In this document: piece by piece, positions 1 to 10,038 of the stretch
How positions within the stretch are numbered: the stretch's first letter is position 1
Layout: every line of letters begins with the position of its first letter
Origin: Limnephilus marmoratus
Taxonomy: Eukaryota; Arthropoda; Insecta; Trichoptera; Limnephilidae
Assembly: GCA_917880885.1 (NCBI GenBank)
Contig: OU862908.1
Coordinates: 12,945,501 to 13,009,500 of the forward strand
Length of the DNA stretch: 64,000 nucleotides
Direction of reading: 5' to 3'
Made by a program: the position numbers and the translations under genes
Notes under the pieces: model-generated
Databases searched by the model: none
Told to the model about the DNA's origin: nothing
What the model saw: only the letters and a program-made list of their open reading frames with translations

Positions 1-1559
1 GAAAGGAGTCACTAAACACTGCCGCACTCCGCCTGCCGCACACCGCACACTGCCCGCGGCACGAATTATTCATTCAATTATCGCATTCCCTAAATGAAAA
101 CTTCTTCTATAAAGACTTTCGAGCGTCGCGAAAACTCCCGTCTCTCCTCTCCTCTCTATTATTATGTAGTTTCGGGGGAGTTTCATTTTAAACGCAGTAC
201 CTCTACGATGTTTGTCGAATGGCAAAATAAATTTAAACAATATATTTTTGTATGCCCAGATGTCTAGAAGGTCACTTTAAGTCTTCCCTGAGTAATGCTT
301 TGGTTTTTTTTATAAATTAAATATTCAATTCACATTGCACTCTTTTTGGGGTGAATTGCCTTAAACAACAAAATATTTAATTATTGAGGGGTCGATAACG
401 AGATGGGGAGAATTGAAATACCACTTTCCATAAGTGAGAACGTGAGATAAGTGGTGTCCTTCGACCAATAACATACTGATCGAAGCTGGTGTCACTTGAA
501 AAATGTTATGCAGAGAAAATAAGACTTGTTGATGCCAAGCTTAGAGAAATTAAATATTTTGAAAATTACTGATTTTGACACTGACACATATTTAATTCTG
601 ATTTCCAGATCCTTTCTGGACAACGATAATCAGCTTTGTCACTTACATGTATAATTCATAACAATGGAAACAACTCGACTGCTCAACGATGCAGAATTGA
701 CCGTTAACTTTTATTTTGCTACTCAGGAGCTCTAGCATGGTGAATTCGATTATTAAACTTTACAATATCGAATCGATAGGCGTAATTTCCGATGATTTTA
801 TATCCCGTGCACGATTTTAACAGGGAATAAATAAGAAGCCGTTATACGCTGGCAACACTGAAGGTATGTTCTATGAATTGACACTACAAAATGTCAAAAG
901 CCAAGCAATTACATAAAAATACATAATAAATTAGCCATATTGAATTGAAATACTAACCTACATATATATGCATTGGTAGTCTGCATTTACTTTTCGGCAC
1001 TAAACGGGAGTTAAATAGTTAATGAATTCTTTTTTCATATTTTAACTATTTTCTTTTCTCAAAGATCGAACGGAATAAATTGATTGCATCTTTGATGCAT
1101 TGTTTAAATCTATGGATCGCGTATGCGACTATTTCTAAGAGCTTTGTTAGTTCAATACGTTCATTAAATGAGCCAGTAATTTTGCATAACGAATGACATA
1201 ATTAAAAAAATATGTGTATTGATAGTTAACCGAAACTTATCTGATAGTTAACAATCGTAGACCGTGCTTGCAAATATTGATAATTGACCATAGATGACGG
1301 ATTTGGTCAATATCGTAATGATATATGGTAGTATGGGTCGACAGTTTAGCGACTGTCTTTTTTGAAGCACGTCACACGACCTGTCCCCATGACTTTTGTA
1401 TAACTTCTATTTTATTAACTAGGTATCTCAACCTTCTCTAATTTTACCATAGTAATACAATAACGTAATTTCTTGCTCTTGATTGATTCAGAAATTATCA
1501 TCCTTGTTTTACTTATTGGGGTAATTATCCTTATTTTTTAAAAATAATTATTATCAAAC
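1..1559. other. AT-rich sequence, no gene recognised
   Basis: I see no conserved coding frame, RNA gene or repeat shared with the rest of the window. The first ~60 bases are GC-richer, and the remainder is AT-rich non-coding sequence with many stops in every frame. Confidence 0.6.
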
Positions 1560-1916
1560 ATGTCATTTTGTGTTGCTTACTTTTACTGTTTGTCATTGCT
1601 ACTATTTGTTTGTCAATATTTTTTACCATTCCTCATTTACTATAAGTACATTAATGTGTTTTATATCTGTAATCTCTTTAATATAGACGAAAAGATTCAA
1701 GACGAGGCAAGGAGAGGCGAGAAGATCCAAGAAGAAGCAAGAGCCAAGAAGAGACAAGAAAAGCCACAAAGAGCCAAGAATATCCATGCAGAGACGAGAA
1801 GAGTCAAGAACGAGGTTAGACGAGAAGAAGGACAGTTAGAAGATAGGGAAAAAATCATAACGCTCAATCCATGCCTTTATTCCTGCCCATCCCAAATTTC
1901 AATATTGGCTTATTAG
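1560..1916 (+). other. Purine-rich tract with an open frame, probably not a gene
   Basis: An open frame of 118 codons runs through an imperfect purine-rich repeat at about 1685-1860 (units like AGAGCCAAGAAGAGACAAGAA). The predicted peptide has a hydrophobic start and then a Lys/Arg/Glu-rich stretch that would score as a coiled coil, but this follows directly from the base composition. I recognise no family, promoter or splice context. It is most likely a simple-sequence tract that happens to lack stops. Confidence 0.35.
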
Positions 1917-2832
1917 TTGCCATATACCGGTCGATTAAACTCCAACCTCATTCCCATCTTCAGAGCACGTTTTCCAAGTCCTAATAAATCAGTGCCCCCT
2001 GGAGTACTGGTCGCACTTGGACAGGAATGCTCCTGGCTGAGGGGTTCAATCATATCGTATCGTAATCTCTTTAATATATTGGTTTACAACAGTTTTATGG
2101 AGAGTATGAAAAAAACATTTTATAAAACTGTCTTTTAACTGAAAACATTAAAAAATTGAACCCGTGCCATTTCGCTAAACCAGTATAAATGTAATTTTAT
2201 CGTTACCATGGATGGACTAAAAATGTCGTACAATTACACATTTGCCAGTTGCGGTCTTATCTTCAAGAAATAAAGACATTTTAACTGTCCATGATTCATT
2301 TAATTAAATTCGCTCCATAACTCTAGACAAATTCATATTCTTTTCTATTTATGTATACAAGACGTAGATATATATTTTTTTTATATCATCGTGTAGGCAT
2401 ATTATCTGACCAAAGTTACATTTATGTATACGTACTATCACAACTTAAGCTTATCGGTTTGCACTTCAGGCTAATAAAAACATTCTTAAAGGGCGCTCTA
2501 TTTAAACAACGGCTATCATTTTTACATTAACTATATCTTGTTGCAAACACTTCATCGGAGAAATATAAGTCCTTACCTATCTGTAGATATCTTGTCCGAT
2601 AAAAAAATTATAGTTTTAATCGATTTCTTTGAAGTGTGTTATTGGTAAATATACCATGAATTACATTATTAATGTGATACCCGTATTTGCGAATTTTAAA
2701 TACGATATCGGTTTTGTAAAAATGTTCATTCATTTTATTATTATTTTTTTAAAATTCTAAGATAAGAGGTGGGTACATACGGTACGACAGACCTAGTGTG
2801 AAATTACGATATTTTATTAATTTCTATAACAT
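1917..2832. other. AT-rich sequence, no gene recognised
   Basis: No conserved frame or repeat was recognised. The phrase TAATCTCTTTAATATA occurs near 1670 and again near 2063, so 1660-2075 may hold a diverged duplication or an insertion with flanking repeats. Confidence 0.5.
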
Positions 2833-2839
2833 GTTTTTT

Positions 2840-3078
2840 GGTTTTAAGATTTTCACGGCCAAAACTATTTTCGTTATTTGTTTTTGGGGTGTTATGCCGT
2901 GTTGCGCTACCTCCTTCTTTAGCCAACGTTTCGGACAGCGTTGCAGTGTCCATCATGAGGGCTGATCCGGCACACATCTGCCGGATGATGGACACTGTAA
3001 TGCTGTCCGAAACGTTTGCTAAAGAAGGAGGTAGCGCAACACGGCATAACACCCCAAAAACAAATAACGAAAAAAAAA
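2840..3078. mobile_element. Penelope-type inverted hairpin element, copy 1 (decayed ribozymes)
   Basis: Two units of the same ~100-bp sequence face each other (about 2868-2969 and 2975-3072). Each contains a hammerhead-like motif followed by a conserved block with GGTAGCGCAACACGGC. To the left is an unpaired tail (2840-2867) containing TTTTCACGGCC, which is also seen beside the PLE terminal repeat near 7550. Both ribozyme cores carry mutations in the invariant CTGATGA box (CTCATGA on the minus strand, CGGATGA on the plus strand), so this copy should be inactive. A possible 7-bp duplication GTTTTTT lies at 2833-2839 and 3079-3085, but it is low complexity. The several open frames here are only the palindrome read in different phases. 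Confidence 0.75.
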
Positions 3079-3439
3079 GTTTTTTCTTTGGAAAAGTGTT
3101 GAGTACTCTACGATTGAACTTTTGTTTCCTAGAACCTGAGCACGAAAATGCTGTTTAGCGTTTTTAGGTAATGTAATTACACAGAGTGTTATGTTATTTG
3201 ACAATATATTGTTACGTATTTATACATTTCATTTTCTTTGATTTTATTTAAATAAAAAATTATTTAGATATACATTCCGGATTTCTCCCAGCAGTGCCTC
3301 CAACCTCCAACATAATACACAAATACACCTTATAACAAATTATATTAATGATAGATATGTTTTAAGATTTTCACGGCTTAAAGCATTTTCGTTATTTGTT
3401 TTTGGGGTGTTATGCCGTGTTGCGCTACCTCCTTCTTTA

Positions 3440-3480
3440 GCCAACGTTTCGGACATCGTTGCAGTGTCCATCATCAGGGC
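3440..3480 (-). ncRNA. Hammerhead ribozyme-like motif (PLE family 1)
   Basis: Read on the minus strand, the order is GCC, CTGATGA, one extra base, GGACA, a 9-nt loop, TGTCC, GAAA, CGTT, GGC. GCC/GGC can form stem I and GGACA/TGTCC stem II. ACGT is self-complementary, as expected for a loop-less stem III that would work as a dimer. Predicted cleavage follows the GTT triplet. The unpaired base between CTGATGA and stem II departs from the textbook core, so catalysis is untested. Hammerhead motifs are an established feature of PLE terminal repeats. Confidence 0.7.
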
Positions 3481-3510
3481 AGATCCACATCTACCGGATC
3501 TGCCGGATCT

Positions 3511-3551
3511 GCCCTGATGATGGACACTGCAACGATGTCCGAAACGTTGGC
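3511..3551 (+). ncRNA. Hammerhead ribozyme-like motif (PLE family 1)
   Basis: This is the same motif as at 3440-3480 on the opposite strand. CTGATGA is at 3514-3520, stem II at 3522-3526 with 3536-3540, GAAA at 3541-3544, palindromic ACGT at 3544-3547, and the predicted cleavage lies just before GGC at 3549. All invariant core bases are present. The two facing motifs would also pair with each other along the full hairpin, so folding as ribozymes must compete with the long duplex. Confidence 0.7.
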
Positions 3552-3619
3552 TAAAGAAGGAGGTAGCGCAACACGGCATAACACCCCAAAAACAAAAAAC
3601 GAAAAATATATTAATGATA

Positions 3620-3989
3620 TTAAAATCAAATAACCAAGATTCAAATTGAAGCCAATAAATTTCCAATTCAATTAAATATTACAATCACAAACATAAGTAG
3701 GGTAAATTCTAAATGCTTTTAACAATTACGATGTGCGAAAAGTAAAATTAATTTAGTTCGCAATGCATTACTAAAACCAGCAAAAATATATTTTACCATC
3801 ATCCCTCTTGGGTGTAACGAGAAATCTTTTAACCCTTCTGCTTGATTAATAAACTAATGATATTGGCCATTACAAATATTAATAATGACTTCTTTAATCT
3901 TTGCAAAATCACTTCGTGGCATCATTTTAATCGAATTAAAATAAATCACTTTGCAAAACACCACTCATTGGTTTATAATATTAAAAATT
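3620..3989. other. AT-rich sequence, nothing recognised
   Basis: No gene was recognised. A short phrase at about 3907-3960 (GTGGCATCATTTTAAT) recurs near 23662, so part of it may be an old repeat. Confidence 0.5.
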
Positions 3990-4470
3990 TCAATTTGGGA
4001 GGCGGGCACGATTACCGTCGATTCGGAAATAATACATTGGATATTCAACACCCCTGCCATAAATCCCTGCACCAAATGGCTTGCTAGGTTTGTCTGCTAT
4101 ACCCACTTAGCAGGGGTGCCCGGGTGCATGGGGTTAGGTATGTCCAGGTCTTGACGTCGGGTGCGTCCGCCCACCGACTGCATGGCGGGCCGGTTTGGGA
4201 GAGACTGGTTGAGGGAGACCTTTTGACCACTCCAGCCGAACTCCCTAGATTCATCGCCTTGCAATACAATGGGAGGAATGGATTCTTTCATCCATCACTT
4301 CTGGATACACTGACTCCCAGATTCCTACACACCCCTCACACCTTTTTCCTTGCCAGAATTTCCTCTCTTTCCTTTCCATAAAAAACCTTCCACACAAAGA
4401 TGACATACATAGGCCCTAAGGTAAATTGTTTTCCTCAAGGCCTTCTGTGTGGAGCTAATGTAAAAAAATA
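3990..4470 (+). mobile_element. Family A repeat, full-length copy
   Basis: Family A is a ~480-bp interspersed repeat with about a dozen copies in this window. Copies start near AATTTGGGAGGCGGG, pass a conserved GGATAACCAACACC and a GGGTGCCCGGGTTCATGGGG box, and end with nested hairpin sequences, GTGTGGAGCTAATGT and a short A-run. The A-tail suggests retroposition and a SINE-like or LINE-derived element, but I could not assign a class. It does not encode a protein. Confidence 0.8.
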
Positions 4471-5085
4471 AAAATAAGTGATGTTTTTCAAAGTGATTAG
4501 TTTTAATTCCATTAATAATAGTTTATTTATGTACCCATTTTTTTTAAAATATTCAAATATTAAACACATTTAACGAATTAACTGTTTGAATTAGTCAGTT
4601 CAATTACATTCAAGTTAATGTTTTTCGAAAATAACTGAATGGGAATGCAACTTTGTGAATGAAACATGCGCCAGGGCGATTCTGAATACAACTATCTTGC
4701 TCTGTAAACGATCCCAGGTGTAGAATGTGCTCTGAAAATGATATTAGTTGAATAACTATTTAAAATAGAGCAGTCCTGTGTTTGGTGTAGGTTCAACTTG
4801 AAACGAACAAATAATATGCGAGCAGGTGTACCAACACTGGGCCCTTTGTAGCCCGCCCTTGGGGTGACAGCTTTGTACAATGGGTAAACAGCAGAAGGCA
4901 AAACAAACAGCCAAATTGTATCATTATCCCTCAGCAAACATACGAGGTATTTCGATTTACCCCTAATTGTGGTAAAATATACACAAACGCACACACAAAC
5001 TGGAACTTACTTACTAAACTAAGAAAATTAATTATATTATGCTTTATGTGATTCGTACATAAAACATAATGTTGGGGACTTAAAC
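4471..5085. other. No gene recognised
   Basis: AT-rich sequence with a slightly GC-richer patch at 4790-4900. No recognisable coding or repeat match inside the window. Confidence 0.5.
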
Positions 5086-5265
5086 AATCCAACTTTATTA
5101 TTCCAGTGACAAAAACCTCATTGGCCCAGTCACAGTTTAACTTCCTAGCTCCGAAAATATTTAATAATTTACCAACTGAAATAAAGGCAGTAGACCAATA
5201 GGTACCACACTTTTAGGAAGGCGATTAGGGACTTTTTGATGACTGAATGTGACAGTACCAGTGAC
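5086..5265 (+). pseudogene. LINE reverse-transcriptase C-terminal scrap
   Basis: The frame through 5103-5200 reads FNFLAPKIFNNLPTEIK, the motif found at the very C-terminus of many jockey/CR1-like LINE ORF2 proteins (aromatic residues then NxLP). The frame then breaks at a stop. Only this end remains, as expected for a heavily 5'-truncated LINE copy. Confidence 0.6.
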
Positions 5266-5284
5266 CTGTTTCTCGTTCTCAGAT

Positions 5285-5475
5285 AGAACAACTGTCTATT
5301 TATATATGTGTGTTAATTTGTATGTATACGTAAATGTATGTATGTGCGTATGTATGTATGTATGTGTGTCATATATACGCATGCTTGTGCACGCGTATGG
5401 ATACATATATGTATGTGAGGGTGTATGAATGTGTACATATATTTGCACATGTATGTATGCATGCACACATATAAA
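5285..5475. repeat. (TATG/CATA)n microsatellite
   Basis: Irregular runs of TATG, TGTA and related tetranucleotides, beginning just after a LINE 3' scrap. A simple repeat at this spot is common for LINE tails. Confidence 0.85.
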
Positions 5476-5488
5476 ATATAAACAAGAA

Positions 5489-5838
5489 TTATGGTTTTTG
5501 AGTATTAAGGAGACGCATGTTGTAGGAAGGAGGAAATACAGAGGCCGGCAAATCGTTCCACAGCCGAGCTGTCGAACACAAGAACGAGTCGAAAAAGCGA
5601 CCCGTTCTCATGTGACAAACGACAACCGCATGTTGGGCATGCGTTTGGCGTGTTTCCCGACTATGCACCGGTGCCGAAGGGATCAATGACGCTAGTTCCT
5701 CGGAGTATCTTCCAATGAAATACTGGTAGAACAAGGATGGCATTCCCACCCCAAGCTTGTGCTCTAAAGATTGCAATCCGTCTGTTAAGATGGGAGAATC
5801 TATTAAACGGACCGCCGTTTCTGCACAAAGTCGAGGGT
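5489..5838 (-). pseudogene. LINE ORF2 C-terminal fragment
   Basis: Read on the minus strand, the frame is open for about 115 codons. It begins near AVRLIDSPILTDGLQSLEHK, passes a VHSRETRQTHAQH block, and ends near TARLWNDLPASVFPPSYN. This order (LxSLxxRR-like helix, R-T-rich block, ARLWNxLP) is characteristic of the C-terminal region of insect LINE reverse-transcriptase proteins. The catalytic domain is absent, so it is a 5'-truncated copy. Related, more damaged copies lie at 50165-50440 and 38825-39010 on the same strand. Confidence 0.75.
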
Positions 5839-5860
5839 ATTTTTAAGGTTTTTTTTTTAG

Positions 5861-6689
5861 GTTACCACCAAAAGTTAATAGAATACATTTTCATCGACAG
5901 GGTACTGTCTACCGAGTTTCAGCTACATCGGATATCGCGAATTCATACATACATTCATTCAATCAAAAAAATCAAAGTGATATTCAAATAGAAAATCGAA
6001 ACTCTACTGAGGAGTTATGCTATTGCTGAAAAAAACTTATATGTTATAAAATCTACACAAAATTCAGGTGATGTGAGAATAGTTACCTATCCGCCATCAA
6101 TGGTGAATGCCACCCGTTATCAAATCTCTTGCCATTTTAATGTTCGTGCCGGATTCTTACCTGAAAAAAAAACACAATTTAATAACATGAACGACATTTA
6201 CACATCGAAAGACCTTGACAGAATTTTACGATTATGGTTTTGATTTGAGCAAGAGAAGGAATAGAGATAATATGTCGCTTAAGATGGTTGGTAGTAACAT
6301 TATCGACAAATTGTTTATTATAACTTTGAATTCTTGGGGACATTCTGTTAAAACTATTATAAGTTACATCCTAACATTACAAAACTACACTACTAAATTG
6401 TTAATCCATAAATATACCAATGCACACAGAAGTAAAATAATTTAACACGCAAGCCTCTGAATGCGACTTAATTATTACATTTAAATTGAACGAAAACAAA
6501 TCAACTTGTACATACCACTTATCAAAATTATTAACATTCCATTTCGAAATCAATGGTTCCTCCATCAAGATAAAATATTTTTTATATACATATAAAGAGC
6601 GATTTTTTTTTTCATTTAATTAAAATGAGGCCAAAAAGTGAATTTGAGAATATTAAATGATATTATGAATAAACTTTAAAAACGACTAC
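5861..6689. other. AT-rich sequence, no gene recognised
   Basis: A 76-codon open frame at 6215-6445 has no recognisable features and is probably chance. Nothing else was seen. Confidence 0.5.
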
Positions 6690-6694
6690 ATTTA

Positions 6695-6830
6695 AAAATC
6701 TCCTGCTTCCACCATGCTAGGCTGAAAATATCGCTTGTGTCATGATGGAGCAGCCGAGGAATTGAACACATGACGCCTGCCAATACGACGCGATGCCAAC
6801 TCAGCTACTGACCGGTCATACATATATCGT
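6695..6830 (-). mobile_element. tRNA-derived SINE-like sequence
   Basis: On the minus strand, the RNA polymerase III A box TAGCTGAGTTGG is followed about 35 bases later by TGTTCAATTCC, a B-box match. Flanking GACCGGTC and a CTGCTCC block give a tRNA-like layout without a good acceptor stem. A sequence resembling its tail occurs near 39265. Confidence 0.55.
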
Positions 6831-7053
6831 AGGTTAACATGTTATATTGTCTGACGCCTTGTATAGGAAAAGAGTTTAGCATAAACAAAATACAAGATGC
6901 ACTAAAAATGAAGGATTGGTGATTCCGAAACATACCAACAAATACGGTGAAAGAACTCAGAACTATATTTTACAAAAAATATTTTTAACTATCTATGCCA
7001 ATTGAAAATAATATCATCTATTCTGCGAAATTAAAATTAAAACATAACCTAAG

Positions 7054-7345
7054 AATGTAGGCCAGACAGAGCGGATGATCTCCAAAAGGATATCAGAACA
7101 CTTTCGTGCTTGTAAACTCGGCCACCCTGACAAATAGGCAATCGCAGAGCACTTTATCGAAACCGGCCATTACTTTGGATTTTTTCCTGAAGTCCTGGGA
7201 AAACCCAAAACCCATAGAGCACGTCTGATTACGGAGGCAATTGAAATCCACAAAAACCCAATTACTATTAATAGGGACGACGGAGCTACGCTCAATAGTT
7301 CTTGGTATCTGGTAATTGACAGCTACACCAAAGCTAAAAGCAAAA
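7054..7345 (+). pseudogene. Penelope-like element, GIY-YIG endonuclease C-terminal relic
   Basis: The frame from 7054 reads a protein with one stop (7135-7137) and otherwise no break to about 7345. It contains VGQTERMISKRISEH, then AEHFIETGH, then ARLITEAIEIHKNP, and ends NSSWYLVID. The GQT...R...H spacing, the conserved Glu within the LITEAIEI helix and the closing Asn/Trp region match the GIY-YIG endonuclease found at the C-terminus of endonuclease-containing PLEs. The upstream reverse transcriptase is missing or unrecognisable. The PLE terminal repeat with a hammerhead-like motif starts ~110 bp downstream, which is the arrangement known for these elements. Confidence 0.75.
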
Positions 7346-7451
7346 AACCATTGTGAAGTAAACTGAAATACCAGCTCGTAGTGGGGTGAAGCTGGCGACA
7401 CGGTATCGCTTCTTAGTACATAAGCACACATTTAACCACTAACGATTACAT

Positions 7452-7575
7452 ATCTGCCCTGATGATGGACAATGTACCGATGTCCGAAGCGTTGATTAAA
7501 GGAGGAGGTAGCACAACACCCCTAAAATAAATAACAAAAATACTTTTGGCCGTGAAACTCTAAAATCATATGTAA
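7452..7575 (+). mobile_element. PLE family 1 terminal repeat with mutated hammerhead motif
   Basis: This sequence follows the GIY-YIG relic. The hammerhead-like core is at 7456-7496: CTGATGA at 7459-7465, GGACA/TGTCC stem II, then GAAG in place of the invariant GAAA, so it should be inactive. It continues with AGGAGGAGGTAGCACAACACC and ends with TACTTTTGGCCGTGAAACTC. That end is the reverse complement of the tail seen at the left of the hairpin elements at 2840 and 3354 and at 51708, so this copy shows the natural order of the unit. Confidence 0.75.
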
Positions 7576-7773
7576 TCTAAGAAAGTGGCTATTAACTACT
7601 GATTTATGTTGACGCTTTACTGAAGTCCTTGTATTGCTAACTAACTAATTAGGAATTCACATTATAATTATTAATACGACTTATAATTTTATAATTATTC
7701 ATCACGTGCTTATTTAAATCTATGGAACTATTAATGTAAGGGTTGTTCACTCATACTCCTTAACCTAGCTCAA

Positions 7774-10038
7774 TTGAACAATGTAAAAAATGACAATAAT
7801 AGATTACTAGATCTTGTTCTTTGTACCGATATAGCAACTGTGGTTGGTAAGTCCCTCGAATCAGTTCTTGCTCCTGATTCTCACCACCCACCTTTAGATA
7901 TTACTATATTATGTAACCCCATAAAATACCAAATTAAAAACCGGACGCAATTTCTTAACTTTAATAAAGCCAATTACGTCGCAATACGCGATTACCTATA
8001 TAACATCGACTGGTCTATACTAGAAGGAGATAATCTCGACGAAAATATTAACGCCTTTTATGAACATCTATATAAAGCCATAGAAAACTTTGTTCCAATA
8101 AGCTATAAATTTTCTTCAAATTTCCCTACCTGGTTTAGCAAGGAGGAAAAGAAAAAAGCTCATAAAATTTACAAAGAAACAAAAAATCTTTCAGATTTTA
8201 CAATTTTCAGCAAACTACGAAAAGACTGTAATAAACTATCAAACATTTGTTATAATAATTATATCAAGAATGTTGAATTTTCAATTGTTAACAATGTAAA
8301 ACATTTCTTCAACTATTGTAAAACACAAAATAACAATAACCTTGGCATACCTGAAACAATGCACTACAAACTGAAAACTTCGTGTAAAATCAAAGAAACT
8401 GTCAATTTATTTGCAGACTTTTTTAAAGATATGTATGAAACTGATATCCCTGATGAACACATTCCAAACTTTGAGTCAGATATAAATTTACAACTGAGTC
8501 AGATACATATTGAGATTAAAGAAATTGCGGCATGTATTAAACTACTGGAACCTAAATCTTGCTCAGGGCCAGACAAAATTCCCCCCATATTTCTTAAAAA
8601 CTGTGCAGGCAGTGTCTCTTACCCACTGTACCTACTCTTTAATCAATCACTTTTAACGGGTATGTTTCCGCAAATATGGAAAAACAGCTTTCTTACTCCA
8701 ATATTTAAAAACGGAGACAAGTCTTTAGTTGAAAATTACAGACCAATATGCATACAATCGTCGATACTGAAAATTTTTGAAAAGTTAATACTTCAAAAAA
8801 TATGTTCTTGTATAAAATTTAATATTTCATCATTTCAACACGGTTTTGTCTCTGGCCGATCTACCTTAACTAACCTTACACTGTACGAAAATTTCATCTC
8901 AGATGCCCTTGCTAATAGAGAACAAGTCGACTCGATTTATACGGATTTTAGTAAAGCCTTTGATAAGGTTTGCCATAAAATTCTTATAAATAAATTGTCT
9001 AAACTAGGAATAAGTGGTAAATTGTTATGTTGGATTAAGAATTACTTATCAAAACGTTTACTTACTGTCTGGATTAAAGAACACTTGTCTTACGAATTTG
9101 AAGCCACTAGCGACGTGCCTCAGGGTTCGCACCTTGGTCCAATATTATTTATACTATTTATAAACGATGTCACTTCCATATTCTCTAATGTTAACATATT
9201 ATTATTTGCTGATGATATGAAAATATATAAAATCATTAAAAATACTTATGACTGTTTGTCCCTACAAACCAATTTTATTAAATTCGCAGAGTGGTGTACA
9301 ATTAACAAACTTACACTTAACATTAAAAAATGTCAAATCATGAGTTTCTTTAGAATTAAAAACCCTATCAAATATAGCTATTCACTTAACAATCACATTT
9401 TATTGTCAGTGCCTGTAATAAGGGACCTCGGAATAACCTTCGACACAAAACTACTATTTACCAACCATATTGATATCGTAACTAATAAAGCTATGAAAAT
9501 GCTGGGTTTCATTCTAAGGTTATGTAAGGATTTCAAAAATATCCATACATTTAAAATACTATACACAACTCTGGTTAGGAGTCATTTGGAATATAATTCC
9601 CCCATATGGAATCCTTTCTACAAAAGCCACGCAAACTCCATTGAAAGAATCCAACGCAAATTTCTGAGATCAATTAATTTTAAATTAGGAATTCCCGCGG
9701 ATGACATAAACTATAATTCTCTTTTACAAAAAATGCGACTCTTATCGTTAAAAGATAGAAGAATAATTAATGATCTTATATTTTTATTTAAAATACGGAA
9801 TAACTGGTTTGACTCCCCTGAATTGGTATCGTTAATAAATTATCATGTACCTTGCAGACCAATTCGATTCAAAACACCTTTTCACTGCAACAATAATAAT
9901 ACCAATGCAGGACAAAATTCAATCATTAATCGCCTGCATACTTTAGTCAATGCATTCGCTAATATTGATCACGCCGCCGGTAACCTGGCCTCATACAAAA
10001 GATGCATCAAACTAAATTTGTCTGCTAGAACCACGTAA
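7774..10038 (+). CDS. LINE (jockey-like) endonuclease end plus reverse transcriptase, 5'-truncated
   Basis: This is an RNA-directed DNA polymerase of a non-LTR retrotransposon. Residues 10-45 (LLDLVL...SHHPPLDI) are the last part of an AP-type endonuclease. The reverse transcriptase spans about 240-560, with motif A DFSKAFDKV (Asp391), motif B VPQGSHLGP (~448-456) and motif C FADD (478-481, catalytic Asp480/481). HGFVSGRSTLTNL (~355-367) is also typical. The C-terminal region is intact to a TAA at 10036. The first codon is TTG, not ATG. The same frame is open and LINE-like back to about 7735, so the copy is truncated inside the endonuclease domain and has lost ORF1 and the promoter. With 754 uninterrupted codons the insertion is probably fairly recent. 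The jockey-clade call is from motif style, not a phylogeny. Confidence 0.9.
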   Translation: MNNVKNDNNRLLDLVLCTDIATVVGKSLESVLAPDSHHPPLDITILCNPIKYQIKNRTQFLNFNKANYVAIRDYLYNIDWSILEGDNLDENINAFYEHLYKAIENFVPISYKFSSNFPTWFSKEEKKKAHKIYKETKNLSDFTIFSKLRKDCNKLSNICYNNYIKNVEFSIVNNVKHFFNYCKTQNNNNLGIPETMHYKLKTSCKIKETVNLFADFFKDMYETDIPDEHIPNFESDINLQLSQIHIEIKEIAACIKLLEPKSCSGPDKIPPIFLKNCAGSVSYPLYLLFNQSLLTGMFPQIWKNSFLTPIFKNGDKSLVENYRPICIQSSILKIFEKLILQKICSCIKFNISSFQHGFVSGRSTLTNLTLYENFISDALANREQVDSIYTDFSKAFDKVCHKILINKLSKLGISGKLLCWIKNYLSKRLLTVWIKEHLSYEFEATSDVPQGSHLGPILFILFINDVTSIFSNVNILLFADDMKIYKIIKNTYDCLSLQTNFIKFAEWCTINKLTLNIKKCQIMSFFRIKNPIKYSYSLNNHILLSVPVIRDLGITFDTKLLFTNHIDIVTNKAMKMLGFILRLCKDFKNIHTFKILYTTLVRSHLEYNSPIWNPFYKSHANSIERIQRKFLRSINFKLGIPADDINYNSLLQKMRLLSLKDRRIINDLIFLFKIRNNWFDSPELVSLINYHVPCRPIRFKTPFHCNNNNTNAGQNSIINRLHTLVNAFANIDHAAGNLASYKRCIKLNLSARTT

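Larger units (their letters stand above)
3341..3619. mobile_element. Penelope-type inverted hairpin element, copy 2 (intact ribozyme motifs, 13-bp target duplication)
   Basis: The insertion body is 3354-3606 (253 bp). It is flanked by a perfect direct repeat TATATTAATGATA at 3341-3353 and 3607-3619, so it is a discrete transposed unit. It has a ~31-bp left tail containing TTTTCACGGC, a minus-strand unit (about 3385-3481), a short spacer with a CGGATCTGC direct repeat, and a plus-strand unit (about 3508-3605). Each unit has a hammerhead-like motif followed by a block containing GGTAGCGCAACACGGC. That block also follows the GIY-YIG endonuclease relic at 7054-7345, which identifies the family as Penelope-like. 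No protein is encoded, so any mobility must depend on enzymes supplied elsewhere. Confidence 0.85.

Noticed and set aside
1560..1916. 118-codon coiled-coil-like protein
   Set aside because: Charge pattern follows from a purine-rich repeat; no family recognised.
2804..3671. Overlapping 61-108-codon frames on both strands
   Set aside because: They are the PLE palindromes read in several phases; the peptide containing MMDTATMSETLAKEGGSATR appears on both strands because the DNA is an inverted repeat.
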